DNA of 14,488 nucleotides from an uncultured Actinomycetes bacterium (GTDB lineage Bacteria; Actinomycetota; Actinomycetes; S36-B12): the NCBI GenBank assembly GCA_937902285.1, contig CALGTB010000216.1, positions 1 to 14,488 of the forward strand, given 5' to 3'. Numbering within the stretch: position 1 is the stretch's first letter; the number at the start of each line of letters is the position of its first letter. Below the pieces are notes generated by a model. That model made no database searches and was not told the DNA's origin. It was given only the letters and a program-made list of their open reading frames with translations. Below, in pieces: positions 7,503-14,488 of this stretch. The position numbers and the translations under genes are program-made.

Positions 7503-7508
7503 TATCGT
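7503..7508 (+). promoter_or_regulatory. Candidate -10 element for the aminotransferase gene (TATCGT)
   Basis: TATCGT matches the TANNNT form and is 28 bases before the ATG at 7537, leaving room for a short leader that carries the ribosome-binding site GAGGAG (7526-7531). A -35 match is poor, which would suit an activator-dependent promoter using the half-sites just upstream. Confidence 0.35.
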
Positions 7509-7536
7509 GCGTCCCACCGGCAACCGAGGAGCCACC

Positions 7537-8883
7537 ATGACGTTCAGCGCTGACCCCCAGGCAGGCAAGCGAGTCCACGACCTGGACCGCGCGCACGTGT
7601 TCCACTCGTGGAGCGCGCAGGGAGCCCTCAACCCGATGGACATCGCCGCCGCCGAGGGCTGCTACGTCTGGGACTACGACGGCAACCGCTACCTCGACCT
7701 GTCGTCGCAGCTGGTCAACGTCAACATCGGCCACCAGCACCCCAAGGTGGTCAAGGCGATCCAGGACCAGGCGGCGCTGCTGTCGACCGTCGCTCCCCAG
7801 CACGCCAACGCCGCGCGGGGCGAGGCGGCGATGCGCATCGCCGGCCTGGCGCCTGAGGGGATGAACAAGGTCTTCTTCACCAACGGCGGCGCCGACGCCA
7901 ACGAGAACGCCGTGCGCATGGCGCGCATCCACACGGGCCGATCGAAGGTGCTGTCGTTCTACCGCTCGTACCACGGCAACACGGGCGTGGCGATCCAGGC
8001 AACCGGCGACCCGCGCCGCTGGCCCAACGAGTACGCGGCCCATCAGGTGCACTTCTTCGGCCCGTACCCCTACCGCTCGAGCTTCTGGTCGCAGACCCCG
8101 GAGCAGGAGACCGAGCGCGCGCTCCAGCACCTCGCGCAGGTGATCACCTTCGAAGGCCCGGGCACGATCGCCGCCATCCTCATCGAGACGGTCGTCGGCA
8201 CCGCCGGCGTGCTCATCCCGCCGCCCGGCTACCTCGAGGGCGTGCGTGCCCTGTGCGATGCGCACGGGATCATGCTCATCGCCGACGAGGTGATGTGCGG
8301 CTTCGGGCGCACCGGCCGATGGTTCGCCTTCGAGCACTTCAACATCGTTCCCGACCTCATCACGTTCGCGAAGGGGTCGAACTCCGGCTACGTCCCCGTC
8401 GGCGGGGTCGTCATCTCCGACGCGATCGCGGCCACGTTCGACGAGCGGGTGTTCCCGGGCGGGCTCACCTACTCGGGCCATCCGCTCGCTGCGGCGTCGA
8501 TCGTCGCCTCGATCGACGCGATGAAGGAGGAGGGCATCGTCGAGAACGCCGCCCGCATCGGCGAGGACGTCCTCGGGCCCGGCCTGCGCGAGCTGGCCGA
8601 GCGGCATCCCGTCATCGGCGAGGTGCGCGGTCTGGGTGTCTTCTGGGCGCTCGACCTCGTTTCTGACCGCGCGACGCGCGAGCCGCTGGCTCCCTACGCC
8701 GGAACGTCGCCCGCGATGGCCCAGCTCGGCGCGGAGATGAAGAAGCGCGGCGCCATGCCCTTCACCAACTTCAACCGCCTGCATGTGGTGCCGCCGTGCA
8801 CGATCACTGACGCGGAGGCGAAGGAGGGGCTCGTCATCCTCGACGAGTCGCTCGCCGCGATCGGCTCGTTCTACACGGGCTGA
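7537..8883 (+). CDS. Class III PLP-dependent aminotransferase
   Basis: A 448-residue fold-type I transaminase of the omega-amino acid/taurine-pyruvate/GABA aminotransferase group, which moves an amino group from a terminal amine to a keto acid. FFTNGGADANENAVRMAR (113-130) binds the cofactor phosphate; SYHGNT (144-149) stacks on the PLP ring; ADEVMCGFGRTG (249-260) contains Asp250, which contacts the ring nitrogen; TFAKGSNSGYVPVGG (276-290) holds the PLP lysine Lys279; GLTYSGHPLAAA (309-320) contributes across the dimer. The ATG at 7537 has GAGGAG five bases upstream; the frame is open earlier, but that part overlaps the SDR gene and is unlike the family. It probably has its own promoter. No catabolic partner gene is adjacent, so the amine donor cannot be inferred. 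It converges on the gene below, with a 14-base gap. Confidence 0.92.
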   Translation: MTFSADPQAGKRVHDLDRAHVFHSWSAQGALNPMDIAAAEGCYVWDYDGNRYLDLSSQLVNVNIGHQHPKVVKAIQDQAALLSTVAPQHANAARGEAAMRIAGLAPEGMNKVFFTNGGADANENAVRMARIHTGRSKVLSFYRSYHGNTGVAIQATGDPRRWPNEYAAHQVHFFGPYPYRSSFWSQTPEQETERALQHLAQVITFEGPGTIAAILIETVVGTAGVLIPPPGYLEGVRALCDAHGIMLIADEVMCGFGRTGRWFAFEHFNIVPDLITFAKGSNSGYVPVGGVVISDAIAATFDERVFPGGLTYSGHPLAAASIVASIDAMKEEGIVENAARIGEDVLGPGLRELAERHPVIGEVRGLGVFWALDLVSDRATREPLAPYAGTSPAMAQLGAEMKKRGAMPFTNFNRLHVVPPCTITDAEAKEGLVILDESLAAIGSFYTG

Positions 8884-8897
8884 CGCGAGGTCGGCCG

Positions 8898-9884
8898 CTA
8901 CGGCATGGGCTGACGCGCGAGCGCGCCGATCACCGCGAGGTGGTCCGAGCCGGGGATCCGTGCTGTCGTGACATGGGTGCTGCGCAGGCCGCTCACCACG
9001 ATGTGGTCCAGCGTCACCAGCGGCGGCAGCAGACGGAACGCCGGGTAGGTCGGCCTCCACCAGGCCCGCGCGGTGAGCGCGGCGTCGGTGCAGCCGCCGC
9101 CGAGCAGCGCCCGGAAGGGCGCGTGGTCCAAGGTGGCGTTGTAGTCGCCCATCGCGATGACCGGTCGTTGGTGCTCGCGCAACTGCTCGCGGAGCCCGGC
9201 GAGCTGGGCGACCCAGTCGCCCGGGGGCTCGGGCCACGGGGCATTGATGTGAAGCGAGACGACGGTCGGATCGTCGTCCGGCCGATCAGGGTCGAGGCTG
9301 ACCACCGCCGAGACGCGGTGCAGTTGGCCGACGAGCTCAGTGTGCTGGTCGCGCAGCGGCAGTCGGCTCCACAGGGCAACGCCCTCCCACTGCGGCGCGG
9401 GGGCAAGGACGCTGTACGGGTAGGCCTCGTCGATGCCGAGGGCGCGCAGCGCCTCGACGGCCTCGGCGGTGATCTCCTGCATGGCCAGCAGGTCCACGTC
9501 ATGAGCTCGCGCCGCCTCGAGCACGCGCGCCGCGTCACCCCTGCCGAAGTACAGGTTGATGGTCATGACGGACAGAACGTCGTCGGCCGATCCGGAGCGA
9601 CGGGCGCCTCGGCCGGCGATGTGCGCGCGCACCTGGACGCCGAGCGCGACGACAGCCATCGCCAGGGCAGCGATGGACCCGATCTCCGACCGGGCGACGA
9701 GGAAGAGCACGAGGGACAGCAGGGCGACGACGACCATGTAGGGAGCGGCCGTCGCCGCGAGGATGACGAGGTGGCGGGCGCGAGTCACGTGCCGGCTGAG
9801 GAGGCTGGCGAGGACGCCGACGAGGAGGAGGGCGGCCAGCAGGACCACCAGCAGCACGATCTTTCGCCTCCTCCCGGACCGCAT
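8898..9884 (-). CDS. Membrane-anchored endonuclease/exonuclease/phosphatase (EEP) family protein
   Basis: A 328-residue protein on the reverse strand. Three hydrophobic segments (about 9-29, 38-63 and 68-86) follow a positively charged start RSGRRRK, so the N-terminus is a membrane anchor and the catalytic part (about 103-328) probably faces outside. The EEP metal-dependent phosphodiesterase motifs are all present: MTINLYFG with Asn110, AMQEIT with Glu137, LHINAP with His212, MGDYNATLD with Asp247 and Asn249, LDHIVVS with Asp293-His294, and GSDHLAV with Asp314-His315. This fold serves nucleases, sphingomyelinases and phosphatases, so the substrate is open. ATG at 9884 has no clear ribosome-binding site. 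It is divergent from purD, with 44 bases between, and TAGTGT (9918-9913, reverse strand) could be its -10. Confidence 0.85.
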   Translation of the reverse strand: MRSGRRRKIVLLVVLLAALLLVGVLASLLSRHVTRARHLVILAATAAPYMVVVALLSLVLFLVARSEIGSIAALAMAVVALGVQVRAHIAGRGARRSGSADDVLSVMTINLYFGRGDAARVLEAARAHDVDLLAMQEITAEAVEALRALGIDEAYPYSVLAPAPQWEGVALWSRLPLRDQHTELVGQLHRVSAVVSLDPDRPDDDPTVVSLHINAPWPEPPGDWVAQLAGLREQLREHQRPVIAMGDYNATLDHAPFRALLGGGCTDAALTARAWWRPTYPAFRLLPPLVTLDHIVVSGLRSTHVTTARIPGSDHLAVIGALARQPMP

Positions 9885-9900
9885 GTGACAGGGCCGTCAC
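9885..9900. promoter_or_regulatory. Imperfect palindrome GTGAC-N6-GTCAC in the divergent EEP/purD gap
   Basis: Five-base perfect arms at 9885-9889 and 9896-9900 flank AGGGCC; 12 of 16 positions are symmetric. It directly abuts the EEP start codon and lies 16 bases before the purD -10, so a protein bound here could affect both genes. The arm spacing does not match the CRP consensus, and no regulator is identified. Confidence 0.35.
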
Positions 9901-9916
9901 CCTTAGGGCAGAACAC

Positions 9917-9922
9917 TAGGCT
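9917..9922 (+). promoter_or_regulatory. Probable -10 element of a leaderless purD promoter (TAGGCT)
   Basis: TAGGCT fits TANNNT and ends six bases before the GTG start at 9929, the same geometry as TAGCCT before purA. There is no well-placed ribosome-binding site in GACCGC. The matching arrangement at two purine genes supports leaderless transcription. No clear -35 was found. Confidence 0.55.
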
Positions 9923-9928
9923 GACCGC

Positions 9929-11197
9929 GTGAAGGTCCTCGTCATCGGCTCCGGCGCACGCGAGCACGCCCTGGTCACGTCCCTCATCGCCGACGAGTCC
10001 GTGTCGGAGGTGGTGGCCGCCCCGGGCAACGCGGGGATGGCCGCTGTGGTCCGCACGATCGACGTCGACCTGGCCGACCCCCGTGCCATCGCCGCACTGG
10101 CGGCTGACGAGGGCGTCGACCTCGTGGTCGTCGGCCCGGAGGGTCCCCTGGTCGCCGGTGCCGCCGACGCCGTTCGGGCCAAGGGCATCCCCTGCTTCGG
10201 CCCGTCAGCCGCCGCGGCGCAGCTCGAGGGAAGCAAGGCCTTCGCCAAGCAGGTCATGGCCGAGGCGGGCGTGCCCACGTCGATGGCCCACGTGTGCACC
10301 ACCGTCGACGAGGTTGCTGCGGCGATGGACCAGTTCGGTGCTCCGTACGTCATCAAGGACGACGGACTGGCGGCCGGCAAGGGCGTCGTCGTCACGTCCG
10401 ACCGGGCCGAGGCCCTGGCGCACGCGCGGTCGTGCCTGGCGCGGGGCAACGACGCGCAGGTCGTCGTCGAGGAGTTCCTCGACGGTCCGGAGGTGTCGCT
10501 GTTCGGGATCACCGACGGGAGCACCGTGCTCGCGCTGCAGCCCGCGCAGGACTTCAAGCGCGTCGGCGAGGGCGACGAGGGGCCGAACACCGGCGGCATG
10601 GGCGCGTACGCACCGCTGCCCTGGGCGCCCGCGGGCCTCGTCGACGACGTGACGCAGCGGGTGCTCCAGCCGGTCGTCGATGCGATGCACCGCCGCGGCA
10701 CGCCCTTCTCGGGGCTCCTCTACGCGGGCCTGGCGATGACGTCGCGCGGCGTCCGGGTCATCGAGTTCAACGCCCGCTTCGGCGATCCCGAGACGCAGGT
10801 GGTGCTGGCGAACCTCCGCACCCCGCTGGGTCGGCTGCTCATGGCGGCGGCCACGGGCGGCCTCGACGCGCTCCCGCCGCTGGTGTGGCAGTCGGGCTTC
10901 GCCGTCACCGTGGTCGTCGCGTCGGAGGGCTACCCCGCCGCACCGCGCTTCGGCGACGTCGTCACCGGCCTGGCCGAGGCGGCCGAGGTGGCAGGCGTCG
11001 AGATCTTCCACGCCGGAACCACGCTGTCGGACGGGGGCGAGGTCGTGTCGTCCGGCGGGCGGGTGCTGTCGGTCACGGCGCATGGCGCGTCGCTCGCGTC
11101 GGCGAGGGAGCACGCCTACGCCGCCGTCGACCTCATCCGGCTCGAGGGCTCGCACCACCGCCGCGACATCGCCGAGCGCGCGTCACTCGGTGAGTGA
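9929..11197 (+). CDS. purD: Phosphoribosylamine-glycine ligase (GAR synthetase)
   Basis: Cytosolic ATP-grasp ligase for the second step of de novo purine synthesis: phosphoribosylamine + glycine + ATP gives GAR. Its 422 residues are normal for bacterial PurD. VLVIGSGAREHAL (3-15) is the N-terminal substrate loop; GPEGPL (69-74) follows; the ATP-grasp part has IKDDGLAAGKGVVV (142-155); and EFNARFGDPETQVV (279-292) is the GARS signature with metal-binding Glu and Asn. The GTG start at 9929 matches the family N-terminus. The C-terminal glycine-loop region reaches the usual length. It heads a purD-purB-purC set; purB begins 51 bases after its stop. Confidence 0.97.
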   Translation: MKVLVIGSGAREHALVTSLIADESVSEVVAAPGNAGMAAVVRTIDVDLADPRAIAALAADEGVDLVVVGPEGPLVAGAADAVRAKGIPCFGPSAAAAQLEGSKAFAKQVMAEAGVPTSMAHVCTTVDEVAAAMDQFGAPYVIKDDGLAAGKGVVVTSDRAEALAHARSCLARGNDAQVVVEEFLDGPEVSLFGITDGSTVLALQPAQDFKRVGEGDEGPNTGGMGAYAPLPWAPAGLVDDVTQRVLQPVVDAMHRRGTPFSGLLYAGLAMTSRGVRVIEFNARFGDPETQVVLANLRTPLGRLLMAAATGGLDALPPLVWQSGFAVTVVVASEGYPAAPRFGDVVTGLAEAAEVAGVEIFHAGTTLSDGGEVVSSGGRVLSVTAHGASLASAREHAYAAVDLIRLEGSHHRRDIAERASLGE

Positions 11198-11208
11198 GCG
11201 CGGCACAC

Positions 11209-11237
11209 CCCACGGCGGGGCGGCGCCGCACCGTGGG
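11209..11237 (+). promoter_or_regulatory. Hairpin in the purD-purB gap that overlaps the purB ribosome-binding site
   Basis: CCCACGG (11209-11215) pairs perfectly with CCGTGGG (11231-11237); the 15-base loop contains the self-complementary GCGGCGCCGC. The right arm holds the first three bases of the purB ribosome-binding site GGGAGG (11235-11240), so in RNA the hairpin could hide it. No T run follows, so it is not a typical terminator. A regulatory role is inferred. Confidence 0.45.
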
Positions 11238-11248
11238 AGGATGACCGC

Positions 11249-12682
11249 GTGACCGCGAAGCCCTCGATTCCCAACGTGCTGGCCGGTCGCTATGCGTCGA
11301 CGGCGATGGCCGGGGTGTGGTCGCCCGAGGCGAAGATCGTCATGGAGCGGCGGCTCTGGCTGGCGGTGGCCGCAGCCCAGGTCGACCTCGGAGTGGCCAT
11401 CCCCGCGTCTGCGATCGACGGCTACCGCGCCGTGATCGGCGAGGTCGACCTCGTGTCGATCGCCGAGCGCGAGCGGGTGACGAAGCACGACGTGAAGGCG
11501 CGCATCGAGGAGTTCAACGCGCTCGCCGGCTATGAGTACGTGCACATCGGGATGACGTCCCGCGACCTCACCGAGAACGTCGAGCAGCTGCAGGTCCGCG
11601 AGGGGCTGATCCTCGTGCGCGACCGCTGCGTCGCGGCCCTCGACCGCCTCGCCGCGCTGGCCATCGCCTACTCCGACACCGCGATCACCGGACGCAGCCA
11701 CAACGTCCCCGCGCAGACCACGACCCTGGGCAAGCGCTTCGCCTCGGCCGCCGACGAGCTGCTCGTGGCGTTCGAGCGCCTCGACGACCTCATCGAGCGG
11801 TATCCGCTGCGCGGGATCAAGGGCCCGGTCGGCACCGCCCAGGACATGCTCGACCTCGTCGACGGCGACGAGCAGCGGCTGGCGCAGCTCGAGTCCGCCG
11901 TGGCGGTGCACCTCGGCTTCTCCCGCGTCCTCGACAGCGTCGGGCAGGTCTACCCGCGATCCCTCGACTTCGACGTCGTCTCGGCCCTGTCGCAGGTGGC
12001 GGCCGGTCCGTCGAGCCTGGCCACGACGATCCGGCTCATGGCCGGCCACGACCTCGTCACCGAGGGCTTCCGTCCCGGGCAGGTCGGATCCTCGGCCATG
12101 CCGCACAAGATGAACTCGCGGTCGTGCGAGCGGGTGAACGGCTTCGCCGTGCTGCTGCGCGGCTACGTGACCATGATCGGCGAGCTGTCGGGCACCCAGT
12201 GGAACGAGGGCGACGTCTCCTGCTCGGTCGTCCGTCGCGTGGCACTTCCCGATGCGTTCTTCTCCATCGACGGCCTCTTCGAGACGTTCCTGACCGTCCT
12301 CGACGACTTCGGCGCCTTCCCGGCGGTGATCGACCGCGAGCTCGAGCGCTACCTGCCGTTCCTGTCCACCACCAAGGTGCTCATCGCGTCCGTCCGCAAG
12401 GGCGTGGGCCGTGAGACGGCGCACGAGGTGATCAAGGAGCACGCCGTGGCCGTCGCGCTCGAGATGCGCGAGACCGGGAAGGCGGAGAACGACCTGCTCG
12501 ACCGCCTCGCCGCCGACGCCCGGCTCGGCCTGTCGCGCGACGAGCTCGAGGCGCTGGGGGCCGAGCCGCTCGCCTTCACCGGCGCCGCGGCCTCGCAGGT
12601 GCGTGCCGTCGCCGACCGCGTCGCGGCGATCTCCGAGCGCTATCCCGACGCCGCCTCCTACCGCCCGGGAGACATCCTGTGA
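11249..12682 (+). CDS. purB: Adenylosuccinate lyase
   Basis: Cytosolic tetrameric lyase of the fumarase/aspartase superfamily. It releases fumarate from SAICAR (giving AICAR) and from adenylosuccinate (giving AMP), so it acts both after PurC and after PurA. At 477 residues it has the actinobacterial length. MTSRDLTEN (102-110) is the TSxD substrate motif, GRSHNVPAQ (148-156) carries the catalytic-region His151, and GSSAMPHKMN (280-289) is the flexible signature loop with the catalytic serine. The start is GTG 11249, because MTAKPSIPNVLAGRYAS is the family N-terminus and GGGAGG lies eight bases upstream. An ATG at 11241 opens only a three-codon frame that ends across this GTG. The stop overlaps purC by four bases. 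Confidence 0.97.
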   Translation: MTAKPSIPNVLAGRYASTAMAGVWSPEAKIVMERRLWLAVAAAQVDLGVAIPASAIDGYRAVIGEVDLVSIAERERVTKHDVKARIEEFNALAGYEYVHIGMTSRDLTENVEQLQVREGLILVRDRCVAALDRLAALAIAYSDTAITGRSHNVPAQTTTLGKRFASAADELLVAFERLDDLIERYPLRGIKGPVGTAQDMLDLVDGDEQRLAQLESAVAVHLGFSRVLDSVGQVYPRSLDFDVVSALSQVAAGPSSLATTIRLMAGHDLVTEGFRPGQVGSSAMPHKMNSRSCERVNGFAVLLRGYVTMIGELSGTQWNEGDVSCSVVRRVALPDAFFSIDGLFETFLTVLDDFGAFPAVIDRELERYLPFLSTTKVLIASVRKGVGRETAHEVIKEHAVAVALEMRETGKAENDLLDRLAADARLGLSRDELEALGAEPLAFTGAAASQVRAVADRVAAISERYPDAASYRPGDIL

Positions 12683-13584
12683 CCACGTCCGACGTCGCCG
12701 TGCCCGACTACGGCCTGCCCGAGGACTACGAGCACGTCTACTCGGGCAAGGTGCGCGATCTCTACCGCACGCCGGACGACCGGCTGCTGTTCGTCGCCAG
12801 CGATCGCATCTCCGCCTACGACTGGGTCCTGCCGACCGAGATCCCCGACAAGGGCCGCATCCTCACGTCCCTGTCGAAGTGGTGGTTCAAGCAGCTTGAG
12901 GGCGTCGTGCCGAACCATGTCGCGTCCGGCCGGATCCCGAAGGCGGTCGCCGGGCGGGCCATGGTCTGCGAGCGCCTCGACATGCTGCCCGTCGAATGCG
13001 TGGTGCGCGGCTACCTCGCCGGATCGGGCCTCGCCGACTACCAGGCGACAGGGCAGATCTGCGGCAACGGCCTGCCGCCGGGGCTGCGGGACGGATCGGA
13101 GCTGCCCAAGCCGATCTTCACCCCGGCCACCAAGGCCGCGCTGGGCGAGCACGACGAGAACGTCACGTACGACGAGGTCATCGTGATGATCGGGCAGGAG
13201 GAGGCGCAGGAGCTCAAGCGCATGTCGCTCGAGATCTACTTCCGCGCGCGCGAGATCGCAGCGGAGCGCGGCCTGATCCTCGCGGACACCAAGCTGGAGT
13301 TCGGGTTCGCGGCGTCCGGCAAGAACGCGGGGCGCATCGTGCTGGCCGACGAGGTGCTGACCCCCGACTCCACCCGCTACTGGGACGCCGCGACCTGGGA
13401 GCCGGGCGGCCCCCAGCCCTCCTTCGACAAGCAGTTCGTGCGCGACTGGCTCACGTCGCCGGCCTCCGGCTGGGATCGCGGATCCGGCGAACCGCCGCCC
13501 GCCCTTCCCGACGAGGTGGTCGAGCGCACGCGGGCCAAGTACGTCGAGGCCTACGAGCGGCTGACCCGGGAGACCTTCAGGTGA
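12679..13584 (+). CDS. purC: Phosphoribosylaminoimidazole-succinocarboxamide (SAICAR) synthase
   Basis: Cytosolic ATP-dependent ligase that couples CAIR with aspartate to form SAICAR, the substrate of PurB. Its 301 residues match the longer monofunctional type found in actinobacteria and fungi. YSGKVRDLY (21-29) is the glycine-rich ATP loop, SDRISAYD (41-48) follows, LPVECVVRGYLAGS (103-116) is SAICAR signature 1, LADTKLEFG (201-209) is signature 2, and LADEVLTPDSTRYW (222-235) is the metal/substrate block. The GTG start at 12679 overlaps the purB TGA as GTGA, so translation is coupled and the two are in one operon. Its own stop overlaps the next gene's GTG in the same way. Confidence 0.97.
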   Translation: MTTSDVAVPDYGLPEDYEHVYSGKVRDLYRTPDDRLLFVASDRISAYDWVLPTEIPDKGRILTSLSKWWFKQLEGVVPNHVASGRIPKAVAGRAMVCERLDMLPVECVVRGYLAGSGLADYQATGQICGNGLPPGLRDGSELPKPIFTPATKAALGEHDENVTYDEVIVMIGQEEAQELKRMSLEIYFRAREIAAERGLILADTKLEFGFAASGKNAGRIVLADEVLTPDSTRYWDAATWEPGGPQPSFDKQFVRDWLTSPASGWDRGSGEPPPALPDEVVERTRAKYVEAYERLTRETFR

Positions 13585-14488
13585 CCGCTTGGCTCGTCAC
13601 CGGGGGAGCCGGCTACATCGGCTCCCACGTGGTGGAGGCGCTGCTGGCGAGCGGTCGCGAGGCCGTGGTGTTCGACGACTTCTCCAGCGGCCTCGAGCGC
13701 CGGGTGCCCCCCGGCGTGCCGATCGTCCGTGGCTCCGTGCACGACCACGCGGCGCTGACCGCGGCCTTCGCCGAGTTCGGCATCACCGGAGTCGTGCACC
13801 TGGCGGCGAAGAAGGCGGCCGGCGAGTCGGTCGACATCCCGCTGTACTACTTCCGCGAGAACGTCGGCGGGATGCTCACGCTGCTCGAGGCGATGCGCGA
13901 CTCCGGCGTGAAGCGGCTCGTCTACTCCTCCTCGGCCTCCGTCTACGGCGAGCCGGAGGCCAACCCGGTCGGCGAGGATGCGGCACTGCAGCCGGAGTCT
14001 CCGTACGGGCAGACCAAGGTCGTCGGCGAGTGGATGGCGCGCGACTCCGGGGTCGCCTGGGGCCTGTCGTGGGCGGCCCTGCGCTACTTCAACGTCGCCG
14101 GATCGGGGTCGGACGACCTCGGCGACAACAGCGTCGGCAACCTCATCCCCATGGTCTTCCGGGCCCTCGACCGCGGCGAGCGCCCGAGGGTGTTCGGCGA
14201 CGACTACCCCACGCCCGACGGCACCTGCATCCGCGACTACGTCCACGTCGTCGACCTGGCCGAGGCGCACGCCGCCGCGGCCGCCCTGTGCGAGGGCGAC
14301 TCGGCCGCGGCGGCGTTCAACGTGGGCCGCGGGGTGGGGTCGTCGGTGCGCGAGGTGCTCGACGTGATCTCGGACGTGATCGGGCGCGATGTCGACGCGG
14401 AGGTGGTGGGCCGCAGGGCCGGCGACCCCCCGGCCACCTTCGCCGCCACGGGCCTCATCGAGGCCCAGCTCGGCTGGCGGGCGCAGCG
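13581..14488 (+). CDS. galE: UDP-glucose 4-epimerase-like extended SDR (3' end outside window)
   Basis: From GTG 13581, 302 codons stay open to the window edge, so the end is missing; GalE is usually about 320-340 residues. TGGAGYIGSH (7-16) binds NAD; HLAAKKAAGES (73-83) is the substrate-side block, with the paired lysines where GalE has H-A-x-K; YSSSASVYGE (115-124) has Ser118; SPYGQTK (140-146) has catalytic Tyr142 and Lys146; LRYFNVAGS (167-175) and GTCIRDYVHVVDLA (214-227) are typical of UDP-glucose/galactose 4-epimerases. The enzyme interconverts UDP-glucose and UDP-galactose for galactose use or cell-surface polysaccharide. It overlaps purC by four bases and so is translated with the purine genes. 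A related UDP-sugar epimerase cannot be ruled out. Confidence 0.9.
   Translation, partial: MTAWLVTGGAGYIGSHVVEALLASGREAVVFDDFSSGLERRVPPGVPIVRGSVHDHAALTAAFAEFGITGVVHLAAKKAAGESVDIPLYYFRENVGGMLTLLEAMRDSGVKRLVYSSSASVYGEPEANPVGEDAALQPESPYGQTKVVGEWMARDSGVAWGLSWAALRYFNVAGSGSDDLGDNSVGNLIPMVFRALDRGERPRVFGDDYPTPDGTCIRDYVHVVDLAEAHAAAAALCEGDSAAAAFNVGRGVGSSVREVLDVISDVIGRDVDAEVVGRRAGDPPATFAATGLIEAQLGWRAQ

Noticed and set aside
8894..8904. Small hairpin GCCG-CTA-CGGC between the convergent genes as a bidirectional terminator
   Set aside because: The stem is only four base pairs and no T tract follows on either strand.
8877..8917. Direct repeat GGGCTGACGCG (8877-8887 and 8907-8917) at the convergent gene ends
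   Set aside because: Two 11-base copies 30 bases apart, built from common GC-rich words around the stop codons; no sign of an attachment site or mobile element.
7408..9237. Long reverse-strand open frame antisense to the aminotransferase (about 600 codons)
   Set aside because: A shadow of the forward gene caused by GC-rich third positions; the translation shows no motif and it would overlap the genuine EEP gene on the same strand.
9884..9900. CRP/FNR binding site at the GTGAC-N6-GTCAC palindrome
   Set aside because: The spacing between TGTGA and TCAC is eight bases rather than the six of the CRP consensus, so I left the regulator unassigned.

Overview
The window is GC-rich DNA (roughly 70%) from an actinobacterium. 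The supporting signs are GTG starts with 4-nt GTGA gene overlaps, apparent leaderless starts at purA and purD, a DUF3151 gene (a family I know from Actinobacteria) directly after a class II aldolase, and the familiar neighbourhood TrmH methyltransferase - fba - DUF3151 - purA. A Nocardioides/Aeromicrobium-type organism is possible, but that is a guess. Genes cover almost everything; all are on the + strand except one. I see no RNA gene, insertion sequence, CRISPR array, prophage or defence locus.

Layout. 1-1300: the tail of a probable TrmH-type RNA methyltransferase, overlapped by a 12-TM-type MFS transporter. 1301-1393: a short regulatory gap with two dyad-symmetric elements. 1394-3814: class II fructose-bisphosphate aldolase (fba), DUF3151, and a renalase-like FAD oxidoreductase, tightly spaced. 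3828-7457: purA with a leaderless-type promoter, then a tandem-GNAT fusion protein, a HAD hydrolase and a shortened NAD(P)-binding SDR gene. 7458-8883: a promoter region with phased half-sites and a class III aminotransferase. 8898-9884 (- strand): a membrane-anchored endonuclease/exonuclease/phosphatase-fold protein, divergent from purD. 9929-13584: the purine genes purD, purB and purC. 13581 to the end: a galE-like UDP-glucose 4-epimerase, cut off by the window edge.

How the genes work together. purD (step 2), purC (SAICAR synthesis), purB (steps 8 and the second AMP step) and purA (IMP to adenylosuccinate) are all purine-nucleotide enzymes; purA and purB act consecutively to make AMP. fba is central glycolysis/gluconeogenesis. 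The small genes after purA look like operon passengers with unknown substrates.

Nothing here looks like a wholly new system. The most useful second looks are: the matched leaderless promoters of purA and purD; a hairpin covering the purB ribosome-binding site; the tandem-GNAT fusion with a possible internal start; the decayed or shortened SDR; and operator-like palindromes before fba and the aminotransferase. All sites were found by eye and none has been tested statistically.
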